Below, in pieces: positions 20,753-31,493 of a stretch of 64,000 nt of DNA. Under the pieces are notes generated by a model that saw only the letters and a program-made list of their open reading frames with translations, was not told the origin of the DNA and ran no database searches. The translations under genes were made by a program, and so were the position numbers. The DNA is from Tetramitus jugosus (lineage: Eukaryota > Heterolobosea > Eutetramitea > Acrasida > Vahlkampfiidae): the NCBI GenBank assembly GCA_937625935.1, contig OW569376.1, positions 186,001 through 250,000 on the forward strand, written 5' to 3'. Each line of letters opens with the position of its first letter. The first letter of the stretch is position 1.

Positions 20753-20881
20753 ATGTTTCACCAGAAGTTATCAATCCAATTCAATTGCTCGATGTGGAGT
20801 CTACAAAAAACTGAACTCGAGCGTATCCTACCTCTCCGACCACTTCAACAACAAGTGATCAAAAGAGCTAGGATGTCATGA
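20753..20881 (+). CDS. Possible 42-residue small protein
   Basis: The short ATG-started frame encodes a basic peptide rich in Leu, Gln and Arg with no membrane segment (it ends PLQQQVIKRARMS). It is preceded by a TATA box and a typical leader, but another ATG 13 bp upstream in a different frame would be met first by scanning ribosomes. It may be a small gene, the first exon of a longer one, or part of a non-coding RNA. Confidence 0.2.
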   Translation: MFHQKLSIQFNCSMWSLQKTELERILPLRPLQQQVIKRARMS

Positions 20882-21030
20882 TGGAGATATGAACCTCGAA
20901 TCAAATGGCAATACGGTGGGAAACGCAATCAATTTCCAACGCAGAAAATTTCTCAAATAATCGAAAAAACTGGACATGTCGAAAATGATTGGTGTCGATT
21001 GGCAATGGGAACTTTCCAAATGGTTCTTCT

Positions 21031-22119
21031 TTATTCTGATTGAATGTACGGGACCGAAGTTTGAGCTCCTGATATAATATTGAACCCTCTGCCATGAGTT
21101 TGACAACGTACAATGTGCTCTAATCTCTTTGGGTTCTGTTCCAAGTTAGTAGAGCTCGTCCATGCATCCAACACTCGGTGCGAGTCATACATCCTATTTG
21201 AAATATCCGTTCGTTTCTTCGTTCGAAACAACTTATCCTGAGCAAACTCAAGATGAGCATTATGGAGTATTGTTCCTGCATTAGAAGCAGTTAAGCTTCC
21301 CAATCGCTCTTTTCTCTTGTTGCGCACGTTGGTTCGGATCGCCTGCAAACTCATGTTTTGCTCCTGCATATCTTGATAAATTGGAGAATCGTGAGGCTCT
21401 TCGATAGTACCACCTAGCAGAATTCCCGTCCGGTAGCCATTCTTGAGATGTTTCTCCAACTTTATCTTCTTGGACAGGGCCTCTCGCATGGACTTGTCAT
21501 ATCTCTGCTCCGAGAGTTCATCTTCAGCAGCTGCTCTTCTCTGATACGGAAGGAGAACAAACTGGTTGTCCACCGATTTCTCAGACTTCTTCCTCTGGAC
21601 AAACTTTGCTGCCGGAGGAAGAACCGTGGAGCTAAAGAGCCCTCCTCTATCCATCATGTACCTTCCACCCTCCGGTGCTGTGATCATTCTTTTGTACTGC
21701 TCAGCAGCATCGGCGATTGACGGGCTCAGCTTTGCTCTCCATAAATCATCGGTAGACATTTTAATCGATGGTTTGTTGAAGAGCATATAATCATTGGCGA
21801 CGCTCGATTTCGAAGAACCATCAAGGATGGGAGATTTATCTTTCCCACTATTAGAAGCAAATGTAGCAGTTAAATGAGGTGATTGATTCACAGACGTTGG
21901 AGTAGTCATGAATTCCCTAAAATCATGTCTCTTCAGAGAAGAGTTGAGTTGAGAGGATGCTGAGCAATAATGAAGCGATTTGTTCGATAATACATCATGA
22001 TTCCGGTTGGAACGAACGGAAGACGATATCCGAAGAGTATTGACTTCATGTGGCTGTTGAGTTCCATATCTATTTCTTTGCAAAAACTGATCCAGATCAC
22101 GAGGATTGCTGCTACACAT
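21031..22119 (-). CDS. Basic protein of unknown function, possible flagellar protein
   Basis: The 362 residues start at the ATG at 22119; the longer frame begins with a non-ATG codon. The protein is basic, without signal peptide or TM segment. The N-terminal third is Ser/Asn-rich and low in complexity. The second half is more ordered and probably helical (RYDKSMREALSKKIKLEKHL), with stretches such as GYRTGILLGGTIEEPHDSPIY, ASNAGTILHNAHLEFAQDKLF and the end GRGFNIISGA. The last phrase recalls the ends of some conserved proteins restricted to flagellated eukaryotes. That link is inference and no domain is named. Confidence 0.65.
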   Translation of the reverse strand: MCSSNPRDLDQFLQRNRYGTQQPHEVNTLRISSSVRSNRNHDVLSNKSLHYCSASSQLNSSLKRHDFREFMTTPTSVNQSPHLTATFASNSGKDKSPILDGSSKSSVANDYMLFNKPSIKMSTDDLWRAKLSPSIADAAEQYKRMITAPEGGRYMMDRGGLFSSTVLPPAAKFVQRKKSEKSVDNQFVLLPYQRRAAAEDELSEQRYDKSMREALSKKIKLEKHLKNGYRTGILLGGTIEEPHDSPIYQDMQEQNMSLQAIRTNVRNKRKERLGSLTASNAGTILHNAHLEFAQDKLFRTKKRTDISNRMYDSHRVLDAWTSSTNLEQNPKRLEHIVRCQTHGRGFNIISGAQTSVPYIQSE

Positions 22120-22211
22120 GAAGAACACTGGTAATTTTGCTGTACACTGACTTTCGGGAAAATGATGTCAACGACTCCATGATAGATTTTAGATGAGCTA
22201 GCTACAAAGTC

Positions 22212-23506
22212 TTATGACTCTATTAAGATGCTCCAAATGCTACGAGCGATCTTTCTCAGTCGTAGCGTCGTCGTTTCCATGAAAGCCTTTCGACCATTAT
22301 ACCGACTGAGCGTGTGGACACGAGTCAAATTAACATACGCTTTGTCAGTGATTGATTCTTGGTTACAATGATTCATATTGAGTGTATGAACACCGTTCAA
22401 ATAAGAGAATGCTTTGTCCGTGATTGTTGATTGATTGCACCCACTCATGATGAGCTCATGAATACCTTCTAGGTGCGAAAAGGCCTCATCTGTGATGGTT
22501 CTTTGAGAACAATTACTCATATTGAGTGTGTGAATGCCCTTAAGGTGTTTAAATGCTTCATCTGTTATTTGCTTGCAATCAAACATTGAAAGTGTGTGAA
22601 TGCCAGTCAAATGATAAAACACTTCGTCTGTGATGGATTTTTGAGAACATCCACCCATATGGAGTGTATGAATACCTGTCAAGTGTTTAAAAGCTTCATC
22701 TGTGATTGTTATTTGATTGCAATAACTCATAGTGAGTGTATGAATTCCAGTTAAATGAGAAAAGGCATTGCTTGTGATTTGGTAGCAACCACTCATAGAG
22801 AGCGTATGGATACCAGTCAAGTGAACGAAAGCGTCGTCTGTAAAATTCACACAATAGCTCATATTGAGAGTGTGAATGCCAGTCAAATGAGAAAACGCAT
22901 TGTCTGTAATGGATGGTTGACTGCAATGACTCATATTGAGTGTATGAATACCTTGTAGATGCGAAAAAGCCTCATCTGTAATTGTTGTTCGATAACAATG
23001 ACTCATATCAAGTGTATGAATGCCCTTCAAATGGTGAAAAGCTTGGTCTGTGATCCTCCTACAAAAACTCATATCAAGTGTATGAATTCCAGTTGTATGA
23101 GAAAAGCCCATGTCTGTGATTTGATTGCAACCACTGATGTTGAGTGTATGAATGCCAGTCAAGTGAGACAATGCATTGGTGGTTATACTCATGCAACCAC
23201 TCATATCAAGTGTGTGAATGCCTTTCAACAATTGAAAATGCTGATCACTTACAGAGAGATTTGTATTCAAGTCCACATTGAACAAGGTTCCTTTTCCCAA
23301 TGCAAACAAACGTTCAATCTCTTCGGAATTCAACTGGACTTTCAGTGTTTTTCTCTTGTTGTGCATGACTTGTCTGTTGTACTTGAATTGGTTAATTCCT
23401 TTGCAAGTACAACTCAACTGCAACCATTCTCGAGTGTCACAAAACTCAATAATATTCGACCATGTGTCCTTGCAGAGCCGAACAGTCGAACAAATCTCGA
23501 TCTCAT
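22212..23506 (-). CDS. F-box-like / cysteine-containing LRR protein with a broken or mis-framed 5' end
   Basis: The main frame runs from 23513 to the stop at 22212. Its body is about 12 leucine-rich repeats of the cysteine-containing type (SHLTGIHTLNMSGCNQITD with small changes), as in AMN1 and F-box LRR substrate receptors of SCF ubiquitin ligases. Just before the repeats the frame encodes DTWSNIIEFCDTREWLQLSC, which is the second half of an F-box. This frame has no ATG before the F-box. The only nearby ATG (23506) is in another frame, so a one-base shift or an unrecognised start is needed. The first in-frame ATG (23366) would drop the F-box part. Confidence 0.7.
22300..23235 (-). repeat. 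Coding tandem repeat (LRR units of about 72-81 bp)
   Basis: The LRR part of the F-box-like gene is repetitive at DNA level too: variants of CTCATATTGAGTGTATGAAT recur every 72-81 bp across this stretch. The similarity between units suggests recent expansion or gene conversion within the array. Confidence 0.7.
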
Positions 23507-23670
23507 TTGATGATTACCACTTGTCACACGTTTGTTCTTGTTGAGGAGGGTAAGATGTGCTTCCGGGAAGTTCGAGTTCTGATTCTTCTCGGACTTTTGA
23601 GGTGCCCAACAAAAACCTTGTGTGGAATATTTATTATCAAACAACAAAAACGATTGCCCGTTATACCCCA

Positions 23671-26600
23671 ATGAGACCACAACTTTTCATCTCTTTGTTG
23701 GTTTTGCAACTACTCCTACTGGGGGGAGTAAGTCCTAAAATGATTGAATCGTCCCTGTACACTTGGGAGAGCAGAAATCCAGCTGCGCCTCGTGATGATT
23801 TGGGTTTTGGAGTGATGACCGGCAAAGTTGTCATCCAAGTTTGTACCGGTGCCGATCATACGATGGTACTGACTGACGATGGCAATGTGTTTGCCTGGGG
23901 CGGGAATCAGTTTGGCCAAGTGGGAGATGGGACAAACATTGATCGACAAAGACCTGTTGCCGTTCGAATCCAAAGCAATATTACGTTTATAGCGGCAGGG
24001 TATTGGCATTCCATGGCTGTTTCAAACGATGGTGAAGTCTATGTTTGGGGGAGCAATCAGCAAGGCCAACTCGGAACGAATTCGTTGCTTGACCATCGGA
24101 ATCTGCCTGTTGTTGTATTATCGCGGAATAACAATGCAACCCAAGTTACAGCTGGCGAAAAGCATTCCATGGCCCTTACAAGAGAAGGAACACTTTTTGT
24201 TTGGGGAAATAATAAGGAAGGTCAGTTAGGCAATGGTACAACAGTGGAGAGTTTAATTCCCATGAGGAACACCTTCATTGACAAACCTGTGAAGCAAATC
24301 GCTGCGGGACAGGCTCATTCTATGGTCTTGATGTATGATGGTATCGTTTATACGTGGGGTACTCCGAATAATGGTCAATTAGGTCGATTCAGTGATAATA
24401 GAGTACCGATGGCTGTTGATTCAGCACCCTATGGTATAATAAGCAAAATTGCAGCAGGAGATCAACATAATGTAGTTCTTACCCATGATGGAAAGCTTTA
24501 TTCATGGGGTCTCCAACTTCAAGGTCAAATAGGAGACGGCAGTCCTCCCAACCCACATATGCCTTCTACTTCTCAACTTACGCCCGTTTATATGGACGGA
24601 GTGTTGCTCAGAAAGAATGTGACCAATATCGCAGCAGGTTTTCGGCATACATTAGCGATAACGGATGATGGAGAGATTTACTCCTGGGGAGATAACCAGC
24701 ATGGCACACTCGGAGATGGCACAAACATCGAACGACGTGCTCCCACAGCAGTTAATATGAATGGAGTCTTGCGGAACAAGGTTGCAATGACAATCGCAGC
24801 TGGCAAAGAAAATTCTATGGTTGTAACTACAGATGGGATGATGTATTCTTGGGGCAATAATAACTTTGGCAAACTTGGTGATGCAACAATGACAAACAGA
24901 TTCCTTCCAGTTGATGTAAATACAGATGGTGTATTAAAGGGCAAGACCATTACTCGAGTTGCAACAAACGAAGATCACACAATTGTATTAACGAGTGACA
25001 ATCTGCTTTTCTCTTGGGGTAATAATGCTAGGGGACAGCTCGGTGATGGCAGTAATCTCGATAGAGATTTCGCGGTATCGATAGATATGGGAGGTTCTTT
25101 ACAAGGCAAGAGTATACTCCAAATAGCTGTTGGAAAAGAACATTCTCTAGCTCTAACCACTGATGGTATGGTGTATTCTTGGGGCTCGAATCTTCTTGGT
25201 CAGCTGGGGGCTGGAATTTCTCGAGATTCCCCTGTTCCGGTGCCTTTTTACTTCCAGAAGACTCAAGGGCATGTAACAAACATAGCTGCCGGAGGTTGGC
25301 ATACTGTGGTACTAACAAGTGAGAATGTGCTCTATGCTTGGGGTGGAAATGAGTTTGGACAGCTTGGTGATAGTACAACAGTTAGTAGAACTGTTCCTGT
25401 TTTGGTAAATATGACGGGAGCTTTGCATGACAAAACAATTGTGCAAATTGATGCTGGTGATATTCATACTGTTGTTTCAACCAGTGAGGGAAAAAGTTAT
25501 AGCTGGGGAGGAAATGAAAAAGGACAATTAGGCTATGGCCCTGTAGTATCAAAGATTAATCCTTATCCTGCCCCTATTGAGATAGATGGTGGCAAGGTGA
25601 CCAAAATTGCTGCGGGTGCCGGTCGTACAGTTGTTGTCACAAGTGATGGTATAGTTCATTCATATGGAGGGATAATGTCTGTCTTTCATCGCAAAGAGTT
25701 AGTTGATCATAAGATCACACACATTGCTACAGGTGATATTAATATAGTTCTCGTAACAAATAATTCCCAAGTATATGCTTGGGATTTAGGGGTCTATCTA
25801 GTCAACATTTCTAGTGTAAGCCCTAATCAAACTATCTTTCATCCCTATGCCTTCTCATATACTGTGAAGGTGGGGACTCTGAATTGGAAGAATGGTTTTC
25901 TAGGAGTGAGCTGTGAGAACGGCTATTATGGAGACACCTGCAAGTCATATAACTGCTACAATATAGGATCAACAAGCGATAGTGTTTGTTCGGGAAGAGG
26001 AAAGTGTGTCTCCATTGATACTTGCGCATGTAACAAGGGATTTACTGGAATTGATTGTGCTGCTCCAGTCTGTCAAGGATTGTCCAGTAGGGATAAATCT
26101 GTGTGTTCTTCTCGTGGAATTTGCACTGCACCAGATGAGTGTACTTGCAATTTTGGTTACTATGGAGCTACTTGTTCGAAGAACTTGAGATCACTCGGTT
26201 ACCTATCACTACTCAGTGCTCCGCTCGTATTATTTCCAGTTGTCATCATTGTACTGGTCGGCTTCATCTTCCGAAGAATCAGAAGGGATAAGAAGATTGA
26301 ATCAGATTTGCGGGCTTGTTTGCTCGAGGAAATGGCTGAATTTGAGACAACTCCTGATGAAAGAACATTCTTTATCGATATGAAAGACATCAAGTTAACC
26401 AATCGGCTTTCTGAAGGAGCTTCTGGTGTTGTATTCAAAGGAAAATGGAAGAGTAATGCAGTTGCAGTGAAGAAGATGAAGGTTCCAGATGATACATCAT
26501 TCCTGAAGGAAATATCAATTCTCCAGAGTTTAAGACATCCAAATATCCTCTACCTGTATGGATATTCCTCCAATGACAATGGTGACAAGTTTGTTATCAC

Positions 26601-27343
26601 AGAGTTCGCTGCTGGAGGCAGTTTAGATAAGGTAATTTATGGCCAAGAGCCACTGCGAGATTTTAGGAAGAAAGTAAGTATTCTATCCCAGATTGCAGAC
26701 ACGATGACTTATTTGCACGAAAGGAACCCTCGTATCATACACAGAGATTTGAAACCTCAAAATATATTGTTGGATGAGAGAGGAGACGTGAGAATATGTG
26801 ATTTTGGTTTGAGCAAAGCGGCCAATACTGCATTTACGATTGGAGTCTCTTATGGAACGATTGGTAAGTCATGTGTAATTTTGAATTTCCTTTCAATTTT
26901 TCGAAAGTATTCTTCTTATTGACCACAATGCTTCTCCTCCACAACACACAGAGTACTCTGCACCTGAGCTCTTGACTCGAAATGGGCACGATGAAAAGTG
27001 CGATGTGTACAGCTTTGGCATCATGATGCATGAAATTTTTACTGGGCAACATCCATACTCGCGTCATCATGACGGCCTGGCTATATTCTCTCTTGGAATT
27101 GAGATTGTGAGTGGTTTGAGACCATCCGTGCCATTTGATGTCCCAAGCAATGCAGATCCAAGCGTGTTAAACCAATTTTTTGCTCAGAGCAATGACGATA
27201 TCCACAATTCTTCTGCCAATGTCGCTCACATTGTAGAAGCTTTTTATGAGTTAACAACGAGTTGTTGGCAAGATGATCGACACAAACGACCCACTTTTGA
27301 GCAAGTCGCCACCAAACTTGCTGAGATATCAGCACGATTATAA
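23671..27343 (+). CDS. RCC1-repeat / EGF / TKL receptor-like protein kinase
   Basis: The exons are 23671-26863 and 26952-27343, with an 88-bp intron (GTAAGT...CAG) splitting a Glu codon, giving 1194 residues. Order: signal peptide (LFISLLVLQLLLLGG); RCC1-type propeller repeats to about 730 (recurring SWGNNxxGQLGDG and GxxHxxxLTxDG); two EGF-like Cys-rich modules at 748-830 (CSGRGKCVSIDTCACNKGF); TM at about 843-868; protein kinase from 910. The kinase has a Gly loop (SEGASGVVFKG), VAVKK lysine, HRDLKPQN near 1023, DFGLSK and SAPEL, so it should be active. It is of the tyrosine-kinase-like group. The extracellular part probably senses a ligand. It is a counterpart of the inactive receptor at 10538. 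Confidence 0.92.
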
Positions 27344-27431
27344 CAGTGTCTGACAGAATACATAAAATATACAGTCATCAATAACAATTAGAGCTCAAAT
27401 CAAACACCTAAAATGAATTTACAACAGCTTG

Positions 27432-29342
27432 TTAACGCTTTCTCTTGTTGCCCGGTTTCACTTCTGACAGTTTTGTTTGTTTTGAATGATAGTAGGGCTT
27501 CGAGAATTTCTTCTCAACGGCTGTAGAATCCTTGTCAGATCTTGCACTTACTACATCTGCTTTCAACTTCTGTTTGACTTGTGCCATGAAAGCTTCGTCA
27601 TCATCGTCACTGACATCGTCATTCGAATTTTGGAACGACAATTGAGGATTTCTAGCTTCTTTATCCTTTTCATACACGTGTTGTATGCCTTGCTTCAGCT
27701 TTGTCCTCCAATTGTTGCCACTCTTCAATTGATTCAGATATTGCTTTTCATAAAAGACTGAGGCTTGCTTCAACAAATCATCTGTTAGCTTTTGTTTGTT
27801 CTTCACGTTTTCGAATGCTTCCTGGAATCCATTCTGGAGCATTTCAATCTTGGCATGACAACGCTTTTCAGAGACCAAGTACAGTTGATCTTCAACAGCT
27901 TCCTTGTTCAAGAATTCCTTGTCTGTCGAAAAGTCTTTTAGAATCAATTTTGTGTCAGCTTCAATTGACTTTAGGCGAGTGATTTCATATTGAGAAACGA
28001 GAGAAATAGCGCTTCCTCCGCGACCGGCACGAGCCGTACGACCCACTCTATGAACATATCGATCCGTCGTTTCAGGCAAATCATAATTAATCACAAAATT
28101 GACACTAGGAATGTCTAATCCACGATTTGCAACATCAGTAGAGAACAGAGCCTTGATCTTTCTGGCTCTATATCTTCCGAGAACAGAACTACGTTCTCTT
28201 TGAGGTTTTGCACTGTGAAGAGATGCGCAATCAATTCCCAATTGCCTCATGGTTTGACATGCCAACTCACAGTCCTTTGTGTTCTGGAAAAACACCATAC
28301 AAATCACAGAATTGTCCACATTGTCCTTATCATTCTGCATCCATTCCAACAGTGCATACAAGTAACAATCTTTAACAGCATGAGGAATAAACATGTAATA
28401 TTGATCCAGATTGTCTGCTGTGTCATAGAGACGGCACGCATCATACAGGAACAAACTGTCATCTGTCCGCTGATCCTTCTTCAATGTCATATTGGCCAAT
28501 TTTTTCACATGAGAGTTCATTGTTGCAGAGTAGAGCAACGTTTGACGTTCACTCGCAGGAGGCAAATGCTTCAAAATGCACTCCACGTCGAGAGCAAAAT
28601 TTGAGCTCAATAAACGATCCGCTTCATCAAACACCAAGAACTTGATTCTCTTAAAGTAATCAAATCTAGAGAATGTGCGCAACGCATGCTCTATTCTACC
28701 CGGTGTTCCCACAACCACATGAGGAGCACTTTCCAATAGCTCTGCCTGCTTTAAATAATCCATACCACCAGTGATACAGACACATCTCAATGGAAGATCA
28801 CCAGACAAAATCTTAAAATTGTCCTTGATTTGCAGCGCTAGCTCTCTAGTCGGAGTAATTACAAGTGCAAAAACTCCGTACAAATCGCGCGCCAAAAGCT
28901 CAATAATAGGCAAAGCAAAAGCAGCTGTTTTTCCTGAACCAGTCTTACTCATGGCAATCACATTCTTCTTGTGCTTTAACGTGGCTGGAACACACTTTTG
29001 TTGAATAATGGTTGGAATGTTCATTTGCAGTTTGGACAAGTGAGCACACAGCCATGGAGATAGGCCAATTTTCTTGAAACTTGGTTGGTCAGTAGAATTC
29101 TCATCATCACCATCGTCCTCTTCAGCATCTTCGTCTTGTGCACTGGTGGATGCCTCCTTTTGGAAAATACTTTCATCAAATGTGCTTATTTTTGGTCGTT
29201 TGGACTCTGGTTCACTCGACGATTGGTTGTGATTGAGTGTAACATCGAGAGATGTATTCTCGTCGTCATCATCGTCATGTTGTTGTTGCTGTTGTTGTTT
29301 CTTTTTGCCTTTGCCTTTGCTGAATAGCGTAATATCACTCAT
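27432..29342 (-). CDS. DDX49: DEAD-box RNA helicase DDX49/Dbp8
   Basis: The 636 residues start at ATG 29342 (MSDITLFSKG). A low-complexity, acidic and Gln-rich N-terminal extension is followed by the Q motif (FKKIGLSPWL...IPTIIQQKCVPA), motif I (SKTGSGKTAAFALP, near 132), Ia (TPTRELALQ), Ib (VVVGTPGRI), DEAD (VFDEADRLL, near 237), SAT (YSATM), motif V (ATDVANRGLD-like FSTDVANRGLDIPS) and VI (HRVGRTARAG). The closest subfamily by eye is DDX49/Dbp8, which works in 40S ribosomal subunit assembly in the nucleolus. The C-terminus is Lys-rich. Confidence 0.9.
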   Translation of the reverse strand: MSDITLFSKGKGKKKQQQQQQHDDDDDENTSLDVTLNHNQSSSEPESKRPKISTFDESIFQKEASTSAQDEDAEEDDGDDENSTDQPSFKKIGLSPWLCAHLSKLQMNIPTIIQQKCVPATLKHKKNVIAMSKTGSGKTAAFALPIIELLARDLYGVFALVITPTRELALQIKDNFKILSGDLPLRCVCITGGMDYLKQAELLESAPHVVVGTPGRIEHALRTFSRFDYFKRIKFLVFDEADRLLSSNFALDVECILKHLPPASERQTLLYSATMNSHVKKLANMTLKKDQRTDDSLFLYDACRLYDTADNLDQYYMFIPHAVKDCYLYALLEWMQNDKDNVDNSVICMVFFQNTKDCELACQTMRQLGIDCASLHSAKPQRERSSVLGRYRARKIKALFSTDVANRGLDIPSVNFVINYDLPETTDRYVHRVGRTARAGRGGSAISLVSQYEITRLKSIEADTKLILKDFSTDKEFLNKEAVEDQLYLVSEKRCHAKIEMLQNGFQEAFENVKNKQKLTDDLLKQASVFYEKQYLNQLKSGNNWRTKLKQGIQHVYEKDKEARNPQLSFQNSNDDVSDDDDEAFMAQVKQKLKADVVSARSDKDSTAVEKKFSKPYYHSKQTKLSEVKPGNKRKR

Positions 29343-29478
29343 TGTTCTCTTGTTGTTGCTGAGTTTGAATTGTTTTATGCGTCTGTGAATTTGTTGAAAG
29401 TTCAATCATTTTTAGCGCAATATGTCGGGGAAACACGGATTGGAATGGGAATACAATGCAACTTTGCGAGTTGTTTAT

Positions 29479-30765
29479 TTAATCTTCCCACAACTCAATT
29501 TCTACAATGTCGATTCTATCTCGTTCTGAAACACTGCACCTCACATTGACAACATCAATTCTGAATCCGTATAGCTTATCCATTCCCTTTTTTCGGACAT
29601 AGACTGGTCTTGGATCTGTCTGCAACACCTCGATAATTGCCTCTTTAATCTCATCCAAGGAATTGTAATACTTTAGCTTTTTGGAGTCCACAATTTGTTG
29701 TAACTGATCCTTGGATTCATCACTCCACACAATGTTGTCTCTGTTGATCTTTGCTACGAACTTGTCCTCACCAATCCACTCTGGAACTCTTGCATTGATT
29801 GCAGGTGCACAATCATAACGTGGAATTACAGGCTTAATGTCCAAAATAGGAGTTCCATCCACTAGATCCACGCCACTCAAGAACAATTCATGTTTTTCAA
29901 TGCGTTCAATCGTAGCCATGGTCAATCCGATTGCATTTGGTCTATGCGGTGTTCTCGTTGCATACATTCCCACTCGTTCATTACCGTTCATTCTAGGAGG
30001 ACGAATTTTTGTTCTTTCGACACTGCAAGGAGTGTTCTTATGAAAGACAAAAATGAGCCAAACAAACTCGAATTGCGTCAGAGCATCAATGGCTTGATGA
30101 CCCTGTGGAATGGTCAATGATACTTTTCCACGTGACATGGGCACTAGATTGCCTTGTCTCGGCGTTCCATTCTTCTCTGGAAAACAACTGTGAAAAATTC
30201 CAATCGATTCCATTGAGAATTGATAAGTGTCCGTCTTTGCATTGTACTGAGCAAGGTCCATAATTGCCAATTTTTGTTTCGTCGTGCCGCCTGTAGCCGA
30301 AGATGCATGATTGGAGCGTCTATAGAATGAATCATCTTTTCCACTGTGATGTGCCTTAATGTATCCCGTAAGTACTCTTGTCTTTGACTCGTTTTCCTCC
30401 TCTTCTTCTTCTTCTTCTCGTTGTTGTTGTTGTTGTTGATCATGGTCATTTCTCTGATGCTCAGTCGCAGCAGTCGTTGTGTTGTTATTCGATTGAATTT
30501 CTCCGTCATTGATGATTTTCTCTTCGACAATGACTTTTCGGTATTCCACATGGTCCTCCAACACACATATTCTCATTCCCTTGCGCAATCGAGTGTCATA
30601 CATGGGAATGTCCTTTGTGGAATAACCAGTGGGAAGTTGAGTGAACAATGGAGCATTGTCCTTTGTGCAAATATGAGTAAATTGATGATGACTGCTGTCA
30701 ACGATGTTGTCGTTGTTCACTTTTTGTTTTTTGGGTGGTGGTTGTTGTTGTTGATTGTCTGCCAT
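29479..30765 (-). CDS. TRMO: tRNA (adenine(37)-N6)-methyltransferase TRMO-like
   Basis: This is an intronless 428-residue protein. The N-terminal 180 residues include poly-Gln and poly-Glu tracts. The TsaA/TRMO domain follows at about 183-340: IGIFHSCFPEKNGTPRQG, then FEFVWLIFVFHKN, and RVGMYATRTPHRPNAIGLT, GVDLVDGTPILDIKPVIPRYD. In this family the enzyme uses SAM to make N6-methyl-t6A37 in tRNA-Thr type tRNAs. The C-terminal extension (KKLKYYNSLDEIKEAIIEVLQTDPRP) also occurs in human TRMO. The start faces the small gene at 30875, about 110 bp away. Confidence 0.9.
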   Translation of the reverse strand: MADNQQQQPPPKKQKVNNDNIVDSSHHQFTHICTKDNAPLFTQLPTGYSTKDIPMYDTRLRKGMRICVLEDHVEYRKVIVEEKIINDGEIQSNNNTTTAATEHQRNDHDQQQQQQREEEEEEEENESKTRVLTGYIKAHHSGKDDSFYRRSNHASSATGGTTKQKLAIMDLAQYNAKTDTYQFSMESIGIFHSCFPEKNGTPRQGNLVPMSRGKVSLTIPQGHQAIDALTQFEFVWLIFVFHKNTPCSVERTKIRPPRMNGNERVGMYATRTPHRPNAIGLTMATIERIEKHELFLSGVDLVDGTPILDIKPVIPRYDCAPAINARVPEWIGEDKFVAKINRDNIVWSDESKDQLQQIVDSKKLKYYNSLDEIKEAIIEVLQTDPRPVYVRKKGMDKLYGFRIDVVNVRCSVSERDRIDIVEIELWED

Positions 30766-30874
30766 TGTTGTTGTTTTTTCTTGCTGTGTGGTTTTCTGTG
30801 AACGAAGAGCTAAAAATCCGCCTTTTTCCTGGGCGTTTTCGATTTTTACGGAAAAGTTGAGCGAACAGCGCAGA

Positions 30875-31323
30875 ATGGATATTGTTCAGGTAATCACGAC
30901 ATTGGACACACATTGGACAGTGATTCATGCTGAAATAGGGGAGATAGAAAAGGATTTGAACAATTGTTATCAGTTTCAGAGACGGTATGGTTCGCAGTTT
31001 TGGCAGAAAGCAGTCAATAACCTTTTGAGACTTAAAGGGGAAAAAGAATCATCGGTATGTCGGGCTACTCTATACTATAAAATCATCTGAAGTTAGTACT
31101 GACAGAAGAGTTTGTGCGCATGTTTCACCAGCTGCGGGACATAAAACTACAAATGGAACTGTTCCACTTGCATGTTGAGAGTGGAAGGGACTTGTGCAAG
31201 AAACTGGAAAGGTTTCAACCAATCCACCGAGCTAAACACACTCAAGCTACAACAGATGAGAACTCTCCTGAGAACACATTTGCCGTGTGGAGCAGCATTT
31301 TGGCCAACGCCGCGCCAGAATAA
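30875..31323 (+). CDS. Small helical protein of unknown function (two exons)
   Basis: The exons are 30875-31054 and probably 31111-31323, with a donor GTATGT at 31055. The nearest CAG acceptor (31105) would give an early stop. The frame is kept by the GAG acceptor at 31110, giving 130 residues. The protein is mostly helical (IHAEIGEIEKDLNNCYQFQRR, FVRMFHQLRDIKLQMELFHL) and could form a short coiled coil. I know no family for it. The exact splice site needs a transcript. Confidence 0.5.
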
Positions 31324-31346
31324 AGTCCGCATCCTTCCCGCGTTTT

Positions 31347-31354
31347 TTTGGCGC
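31347..31354 (+). promoter_or_regulatory. E2F-like site upstream of ribonucleotide reductase
   Basis: TTTGGCGC, preceded by CCCGCG and a T run, matches the E2F/DP consensus TTTSSCGC. It lies about 140 bp upstream of the large-subunit ATG. Ribonucleotide reductase genes are classic S-phase E2F targets in animals and plants. A role here is inferred. Confidence 0.4.
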
Positions 31355-31493
31355 TCAGATCGTTCCGTTATCCGTTTGAAACTCGAGAATTTGATGAAAC
31401 TTTTTCGTTTAATTTTCATTTTCAACAACACAAAACAGATCATTCCAACAACAAACCACTCCTAAAGAGATTTTTTTTAACCAGGCATTCCAG

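Larger units (their letters stand above)
20084..21030. other. Long intergenic region with a TATA box and short plus-strand ORFs
   Basis: This is the longest stretch of the window without a clear gene (947 bp). A good TATAAAAG lies at 20629-20636, followed at normal distance by a CAA-rich leader (ACAACATCAACGAACAAC), which suggests a plus-strand transcript. The first ATG (20740) opens only 24 codons. The next, at 20753, opens 42 codons (see separate entry). Nothing else is supported. Confidence 0.45.
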
